A stretch of 8,977 bases of DNA from positions 18,091 through 27,067 of the forward strand of contig DBYB01000002.1 of assembly GCA_002309995.1 (NCBI GenBank). The letters are read 5' to 3'. Each line of letters starts with the position of its first letter. Position 1 is the first letter of the stretch. Of the stretch, positions 4,922-8,977 are shown piece by piece. This DNA comes from Bacteroidales bacterium UBA1197 (GTDB taxonomy: Bacteria; Bacteroidota; Bacteroidia; Bacteroidales; UBA932). Position numbers and translations under genes: made by a program. The notes beneath the pieces were generated by a model, which was given only the letters and a program-made list of their open reading frames with translations, had not been told where the DNA came from and ran no database searches.

Positions 4922-4937
4922 ATAAACAGTAGATTTG
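4907..4937 (+). promoter_or_regulatory. Bacteroidetes-type promoter of the Fic gene
   Basis: TTG at 4907-4909, a 20-nt spacer and TAGATTTG at 4930-4937. Transcription would begin near 4943, about 15 nt before ATG 4958. The spacer contains operator-like box 4. Confidence 0.6.
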
Positions 4938-4957
4938 TACCGAGACAAAGAAACGAT

Positions 4958-6049
4958 ATGTACCTGCATCAAAGAAATAACTGGTGGGAATTCCGCTATG
5001 ACAAAGAGGCCGTGATGAACAAACTCGGCCCAGTAAGGGCAAAACAAGGCCTTATGCTGGGCCGAATGCTGTCCCTCGGCTTCGACTTCCAGGACGAAGC
5101 CATGCTCACCACCATGTCCCTGGAACTCGTACGTTCCTGCGAGATAGAAGGCGAAGTCCTCAACCTCACGGAAGTCCGCTCCTCCATCGCCCGCCGCCTC
5201 GGCATCAATACGGCCGGTCTGGTGCCTGCATCACGCTACGTTGAAGGTATCGTAGAGATGCTCCTGGACGCCACGCAACACTACGACCAGCCCCTTTCCG
5301 ACGACCGCCTCTTCGGCTGGCACAATGTCCTGTTCCCAACGGGTCGCAGCGGCTTCTACGCCATAGAAGTGGCCAAATACCGCACCGGAGAAATGCAGGT
5401 AGTATCTGGGCCGATGGGGCACGAGAAAGTCCACTACGAGGCTCCGGGGCCGGAGCGCGTACCCGAAGAGATGCACCGCTTCATCAACTGGGTAAATGCT
5501 GATAATGGCATAGACCCCGTCCTCAAAGCCGGCATCGCCCACCTCTGGTTCGTCTCCATCCACCCCTTGGACGATGGCAATGGCCGTATCACACGCGCCA
5601 TCACGGATATGCTTCTCGCTCGCAGTGAACACTCAGCCAAACGCTTCTACAGTATGTCCAACGAGATGAAGATCCTGCAGAAGGAGTACTACGATGTGCT
5701 GGAGAAAACGCAGAAGGGCGACGGCGACATCACCGCCTGGCTCCTCTGGTTCCTGGGTTGCTTCGACCGGGCCCTATCCTCCACGGAAGAGACGCTTGCG
5801 TCTGTTCTTGCCAAGGCCCGCTTTTGGGAGAATCACCGCGACCTGGCAATGAACGAGCGCCAGCGCAAGATCATCAACATGCAGTTCGACGGCTTCTTCG
5901 GCAAACTCACTTCCGGCAAGTGGGCCAAGATTGGCAAGTGTTCGTCTGATACCGCTTTGAATGATATCAAAGACCTCGTTGAGAAAGGGGTCCTTCGCAA
6001 AAACGACGAAGGCGGCCGAAGCACAAATTACTCTCTTGTGACAGAATAA
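4958..6049 (+). CDS. Fic family AMP-transferase with DUF4172-type N-terminus
   Basis: A 363-aa Fic protein, expected to transfer AMP (or another nucleotide moiety) from a nucleotide to hydroxyl groups of target proteins. Domains in order: a DUF4172-like N-terminus (YLHQRNNWWEFRYDKEAV, then GRMLSLGF); an inhibitory helix with S60-x3-E64-G65, the [ST]xxxE[GN] motif of class II Fic proteins that blocks ATP's gamma phosphate; the Fic core with H202-P-L-D-D-G-N-G-R-I-T-R213, the complete HxFx[DE]GNGRxxR-type motif with leucine at the F position; and a C-terminal winged-helix-like segment ending in LVEKGVLRKNDEGGRSTNYS. It looks intact and self-inhibited, so no separate antitoxin is needed. ATG 4958 begins at the family's MYxHQ start. 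The upstream box array suggests autoregulation, possibly through the C-terminal winged helix. Its target protein is unknown. Confidence 0.9.
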   Translation: MYLHQRNNWWEFRYDKEAVMNKLGPVRAKQGLMLGRMLSLGFDFQDEAMLTTMSLELVRSCEIEGEVLNLTEVRSSIARRLGINTAGLVPASRYVEGIVEMLLDATQHYDQPLSDDRLFGWHNVLFPTGRSGFYAIEVAKYRTGEMQVVSGPMGHEKVHYEAPGPERVPEEMHRFINWVNADNGIDPVLKAGIAHLWFVSIHPLDDGNGRITRAITDMLLARSEHSAKRFYSMSNEMKILQKEYYDVLEKTQKGDGDITAWLLWFLGCFDRALSSTEETLASVLAKARFWENHRDLAMNERQRKIINMQFDGFFGKLTSGKWAKIGKCSSDTALNDIKDLVEKGVLRKNDEGGRSTNYSLVTE

Positions 6050-6086
6050 CTGTCAAATCATCACTTCCTCCGGGCACCACCTTAAT

Positions 6087-6125
6087 TCGGCCTTCCAATA
6101 CACTGGGAGGCCGATTACTTTATCT
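6087..6125 (+). terminator. Terminator-like hairpin after the Fic gene
   Basis: TCGGCCTTCC (6087-6096) pairs with GGGAGGCCGA (6105-6114) in a 10-bp stem with one G-T pair and an 8-nt loop, followed by TTACTTTATCTTGTT. It is 37 nt past the Fic stop codon. The tail is T-rich but interrupted. Confidence 0.55.
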
Positions 6126-6260
6126 TGTTGGGAACCTTGTTGATAGATTAAAGTGGAATGCGATAGATGATTCAGAGAGAAAACATTAAACGACAATCCC
6201 TAATTCTAAACAACGAACTCCCGGAAAGAAGATCTAATACCAATTTCGATTCTATCAAGT
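6126..6260. other. Gene-poor stretch, nothing recognised
   Basis: The gap between the Fic gene (6049) and the helicase (6707) is over 650 bases. In this part I see no promoter, RNA gene or coding sequence I can support. A short frame from 6167 is interrupted in sense by the strong hairpin at 6261-6295 and has no family resemblance. Confidence 0.4.
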
Positions 6261-6312
6261 GCTACCTACGGTCCATCGAGTGGACCGGAAGTAGCGTTTT
6301 AGGCCTGTTTTT
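6261..6312 (+). terminator. Strong terminator-like hairpin
   Basis: GCTACCTACGGTCCA (6261-6275) and TGGACCGGAAGTAGC (6281-6295) form a 15-position stem with two mismatches and a 5-nt loop, followed by GTTTT and a second T-run near 6306-6311. It could end read-through from the Fic gene or mark the end of an element lost from this gap. Confidence 0.5.
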
Positions 6313-6366
6313 GCTACTTCCCTGTAATCGGTTGGACCGGGACCTCGTAATCTGGGAGTATTGACC

Positions 6367-6398
6367 GTCATTCCCGGGTTGGCCGGGAATCTCATTCC
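6367..6398. repeat. REP-like repeat, GTCAT...ATCTC family
   Basis: ATTCCCGG (6370-6377), loop GTTGG, and CCGGGAAT (6383-6390) form a perfect 8-bp stem. It is preceded by GTCAT (6367-6371) and followed by ATCTC then ATTCC (6389-6398). This is another commonly dispersed element, recalled from memory, and has the same flanking bases as the repeat at 3567-3593 although the core differs. Confidence 0.7.
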
Positions 6399-6634
6399 TC
6401 TTCAAATAGCCTGTCATACATGGCCATCGGGGCTGCGGCATCTTCGCACAGGGTGGTGAACTTTCGTCCTGCCTTGCGGAAGCGGACGGACATTTTGCAC
6501 ACACCCTCGGCTGTAGCATCGAAGTTCAGCGCATTGTCGATATTCAGGTCCCTGGGCACTTTCCTGGGGCGTTCTTTGTTTTTACTTTGAAAGCTATTGG
6601 GAGGTATTGGTGAAAAATGTAGATTTTGACACAA
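6392..6634 (-). pseudogene. Small degraded reading frame, possibly DUF3876-like
   Basis: The minus-strand frame ends in ALNFDATAEGVCKMSVRF, then RKAGRKFTTLCEDAAAPMAM and YDRLFEEE with TGA at 6394-6392. This basic, compact C-terminal segment has good codon texture and recalls small proteins of Bacteroides conjugative elements (DUF3876-like); that match is from memory and weak. The frame lacks an ATG: the only upstream start is TTG at 6634, and the first 25 residues look like translated AT-rich promoter sequence. I see no TAnnTTTG promoter on the minus strand. Most likely a 5'-truncated remnant whose end abuts the REP-like repeat; it lies divergent from the helicase gene and its head overlaps sequence just upstream of that gene's promoter. 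Confidence 0.4.
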
Positions 6635-6640
6635 ATCGTA

Positions 6641-6670
6641 TTGAATTATGGAGGAAAAAATGTAAATTTG
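6641..6670 (+). promoter_or_regulatory. Bacteroidetes-type promoter of the ASCH-helicase gene
   Basis: TTG at 6641-6643, a 19-nt spacer and TAAATTTG at 6663-6670. Transcription would start near 6676, about 30 nt before ATG 6707. A similar AT-rich block (6612-6628) 42 bp upstream looks like an imperfect duplicate. Confidence 0.6.
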
Positions 6671-6706
6671 GCAGAATTACAGCGGTAAACTTACAGCATA
6701 TTAGTG

Positions 6707-8977
6707 ATGAGACTAGATAAAGAGAATACTCTCTATCTACCAATCAAGCAGGTCTATTTCGATGAAATTGTGGCGGGGACCAAAAAAATTGAGTACAGAG
6801 AGGTCAAAGAGGGCATTACGGCAGACCGATATCTGCTGAAGGATACCCAGACAAAATATATGCTCAATCCCGCAGTCGTAAAAGACACTTCTCGGGAGTA
6901 TTTCATTGATGATATCATCGATGGCGAATTCCCGTTCCTTCCAAAACCTTACAAATATCTCTCGCTGGCCGTAGGCTACTCCAAGGAGCGCGATACGGCA
7001 TTAGTAGAAGTGACCGACATTACCTTCCATCCGGAAAACATACAGGAGGATAGAGAAGGCCATCCCTGCTTTGCTTTTTGGATCATAGAATACCACCTAG
7101 GTGAAGTAATTAAGGTCAATCGTAAAGGAGCCAATGCAGATACATCTCTGATGAAGAATTTTTTACCGGACCCCACGCGCAGTTTCTTTGACAACATCAA
7201 TTACAAGGTTGTCGATGACCTGCGGGTAACACTAAGAAAAGGCAGTAAGGTGAGCATCGCCTCCGCCTGTTTTTCCATATACGCATTCAACGAACTCCGT
7301 GAGCAGCTGGAGGGCCTTGATGAATTGCGCTTTATTTTCACGGCTCCGTCCTTCTTGAAGGAACGCGAATCCAAGCAGCGCCGGGAATTCTACATCCCCC
7401 GTATAGACCGCGAGCGCACCCTGTACGGCTCTCAGTTCGAAGTCCGCCTCCGTAACCAGCTCACCCAGAAAGCCATCGCCATAGAATGTGCAGAATGGAT
7501 TCGCCAAAGAGTCCGATTCAAGTCCAACACTACCAACAACATCCTCCAGGGCTTCATCAACGTCAAAAGCGACAGCGTCTTCACATACACTCCAGTCAAT
7601 GGATTCACAACCACAGATCTGGGCTGTGAGCGCGGTAACAATATGATGAACTTCGTCAACAAGGTGGACGGAGAAAATGCCAAACAATACCTCCGCGTGT
7701 TCAACGAGCTCTGGAATAATGAGAAAGACTTCGCCGACGTCACCGAGGAAATCATTGATCACATTTCCAACATCTACCGCGAGAATTCCCCGGAATTCAT
7801 CTATTTCGTCACCCTCTACAACATTTTCAACGAATTCCTGGAGGACATCTCCGAAGATATCCTGCCCAACGAGGCCACCGGCTTCAAAGACAGTCAGATC
7901 TGGAACAAGCTTTACGACTTCCAGAAAGACGCGGCACTGGCCATCATTTCCAAGCTTGAGAAATACAACGGCTGCATCCTGGCCGACAGCGTAGGTCTGG
8001 GTAAGACCTTCACGGCCCTGTCCGTCATCAAATACTACGAGACCCGCAACAAGTCCGTCCTGGTCCTTTGCCCCAAGAAGCTCTGCGACAACTGGATGAC
8101 CTACCGCAATAACTACATCACCAATCCCATTGCGGCGGACCGGCTCTCATACACCGTCCTGTTCCACTCAGACCTGTCTCGCAACGGCGGTCTCTCCAAC
8201 GGCATAGCACTCGACAAAATCAACTGGGGCAACTTCGACCTCGTGGTCATTGACGAATCCCACAACTTCCGCAACGGCGGCAAGCTTACCTGGGGCGATG
8301 ATGACGAAGATCCGCGTGAAAACCGCTATCTCCGCTTGATGAACAAGGTCATCCGTGCTGGAGTCAAGACTAAGGTCCTGATGCTCTCCGCCACGCCTGT
8401 AAATAACCGCTTCAACGACCTCAAGAACCAGCTCCAGCTGGCCTATGAAGGCGATGTCCGCCGTATGGATGACCTTCTCAATACGGAGTCTTCCATTGAC
8501 GACATCTTCCGTCAGGCGCAGAAATCCTATAACGTCTGGGCAAAGCTTCCCAGCGAAGAGCGCACTACGGACCGCCTTCTCGGAATGCTCAGCTTCGACT
8601 TCTTCGAGGTTCTGGATTCCGTCACCATCGCCCGCAGTCGTAAACACATTGAGGCATACTACGACACAGCAGCCGTAGGCAAGTTCCCGACCAGGCTTCC
8701 TCCTATATCCCGCCGCCCGTCCCTTACGGACTTGAAGAAGGCCATCAATTACAACGAGATTTTCAATCAGCTCCAGAAGCTCAATCTGGCTATCTACACG
8801 CCGTCTGAGTTCATCCTGGCCAGCAAAGCAGAGAAATACAAGCTCAATCCCGAAACCCACGGCGCCGGCCTTACGCTGGTCGGCCGTGAAATGGGTATCC
8901 GGCGCATCATGTGCATTCTCATGCTCAAGCGCCTGGAGAGTTCCGTCAATTCCTTCCGTCTCACTTTGGAGCGCGTC
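6707..8977 (+). CDS. ASCH domain fused to PLD-like/SNF2-family helicase (3' partial)
   Basis: The frame is open for 757 codons from ATG 6707 to the window edge. Residues about 8-145 form an ASCH (PUA-like) domain: LYLPIKQVYFDEIVAGTKKI followed by EYREV, then LAVGYSKERDTALVEV and a closing YHLGEVI. From about residue 157 (SFFDNINYKVVDDL, then KVSIASACFSIYAFNEL) it looks like the PLD-like N-terminal region that precedes some SNF2-type helicases, without a visible HKD motif. The helicase core follows: Walker A D427-SVGLGKT, motif II D516-E-S-H, motif III S561-A-T. ASCH/PUA folds bind RNA or modified nucleic acid and this helicase type occurs in restriction-like defence loci; a modification-sensing defence ATPase is my inference. 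M149 could be an alternative start giving a helicase without ASCH, but no stop separates them. The second helicase lobe lies beyond the window. Confidence 0.8.
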   Translation, partial: MRLDKENTLYLPIKQVYFDEIVAGTKKIEYREVKEGITADRYLLKDTQTKYMLNPAVVKDTSREYFIDDIIDGEFPFLPKPYKYLSLAVGYSKERDTALVEVTDITFHPENIQEDREGHPCFAFWIIEYHLGEVIKVNRKGANADTSLMKNFLPDPTRSFFDNINYKVVDDLRVTLRKGSKVSIASACFSIYAFNELREQLEGLDELRFIFTAPSFLKERESKQRREFYIPRIDRERTLYGSQFEVRLRNQLTQKAIAIECAEWIRQRVRFKSNTTNNILQGFINVKSDSVFTYTPVNGFTTTDLGCERGNNMMNFVNKVDGENAKQYLRVFNELWNNEKDFADVTEEIIDHISNIYRENSPEFIYFVTLYNIFNEFLEDISEDILPNEATGFKDSQIWNKLYDFQKDAALAIISKLEKYNGCILADSVGLGKTFTALSVIKYYETRNKSVLVLCPKKLCDNWMTYRNNYITNPIAADRLSYTVLFHSDLSRNGGLSNGIALDKINWGNFDLVVIDESHNFRNGGKLTWGDDDEDPRENRYLRLMNKVIRAGVKTKVLMLSATPVNNRFNDLKNQLQLAYEGDVRRMDDLLNTESSIDDIFRQAQKSYNVWAKLPSEERTTDRLLGMLSFDFFEVLDSVTIARSRKHIEAYYDTAAVGKFPTRLPPISRRPSLTDLKKAINYNEIFNQLQKLNLAIYTPSEFILASKAEKYKLNPETHGAGLTLVGREMGIRRIMCILMLKRLESSVNSFRLTLERV

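Noticed and set aside
6167..6364. Plus-strand frame of 65 codons after the Fic gene
   Set aside because: It runs straight through a strong terminator-like hairpin, has no promoter, ribosome site or recognisable family.
7232..7762. Minus-strand open frames inside the helicase gene, also at 8168-8860
   Set aside because: Mirror images of the helicase coding frame with no independent motifs.

Overview
The window looks like a Bacteroidales (Bacteroidetes) chromosome or metagenome-assembled contig. The protein families are Bacteroidetes-flavoured: an OmpA/TPR envelope protein with an S-P-E-G-x-x-x-x-N motif, a DUF4172-type Fic protein and an ASCH plus SNF2-like helicase. At least six sites match the Bacteroidetes sigma promoter (TTG or TTTG, about 18-20 nt, TAnnTTTG). 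The genus cannot be fixed. The left end is GC-rich, and everything after about 2250 is visibly more AT-rich and mosaic.

Left block (1-2743), housekeeping-like: the 3' part of an envelope protein with an OmpA-like domain and a TPR-like tail, then an acetyl-CoA hydrolase/CoA-transferase whose predicted promoter leaves almost no 5' leader, then a GNAT acetyltransferase 17 nt downstream.

Middle block (2744-4957), accessory and scarred: REP-like palindromic repeats; a lone minus-strand protein resembling CdiA-CT-type nuclease toxin domains, with its own promoter and a convergent promoter aimed at its 3' end; twin hairpins with compensatory differences at 3615-3703; a DEDDh exonuclease preceded by an 11-codon leader ORF that overlaps its start. 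Next comes an ORF (4414-4860) stitched from three unrelated fragments: the head of an A1S_2505-like protein, an antisense slice of a DNA/RNA non-specific endonuclease, and the tail of a tyrosine recombinase. Directly after its stop codon lies an array of four 10-bp boxes in alternating orientation at an exact 17-bp period, running into the promoter of the Fic gene.

Right block (4958-8977), probable conflict/defence island: a complete class II Fic AMPylator with a C-terminal winged-helix-like segment; a gene-poor stretch with two terminator-like hairpins, another REP-like repeat and a small degraded minus-strand reading frame; then a long open frame from 6707 to the window edge encoding an ASCH domain fused to a PLD-like/SNF2-type helicase. 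That last gene is the best candidate for part of an anti-phage system, and its partners, if any, lie beyond the right edge.

All family assignments come from reading motifs; no database search was run.
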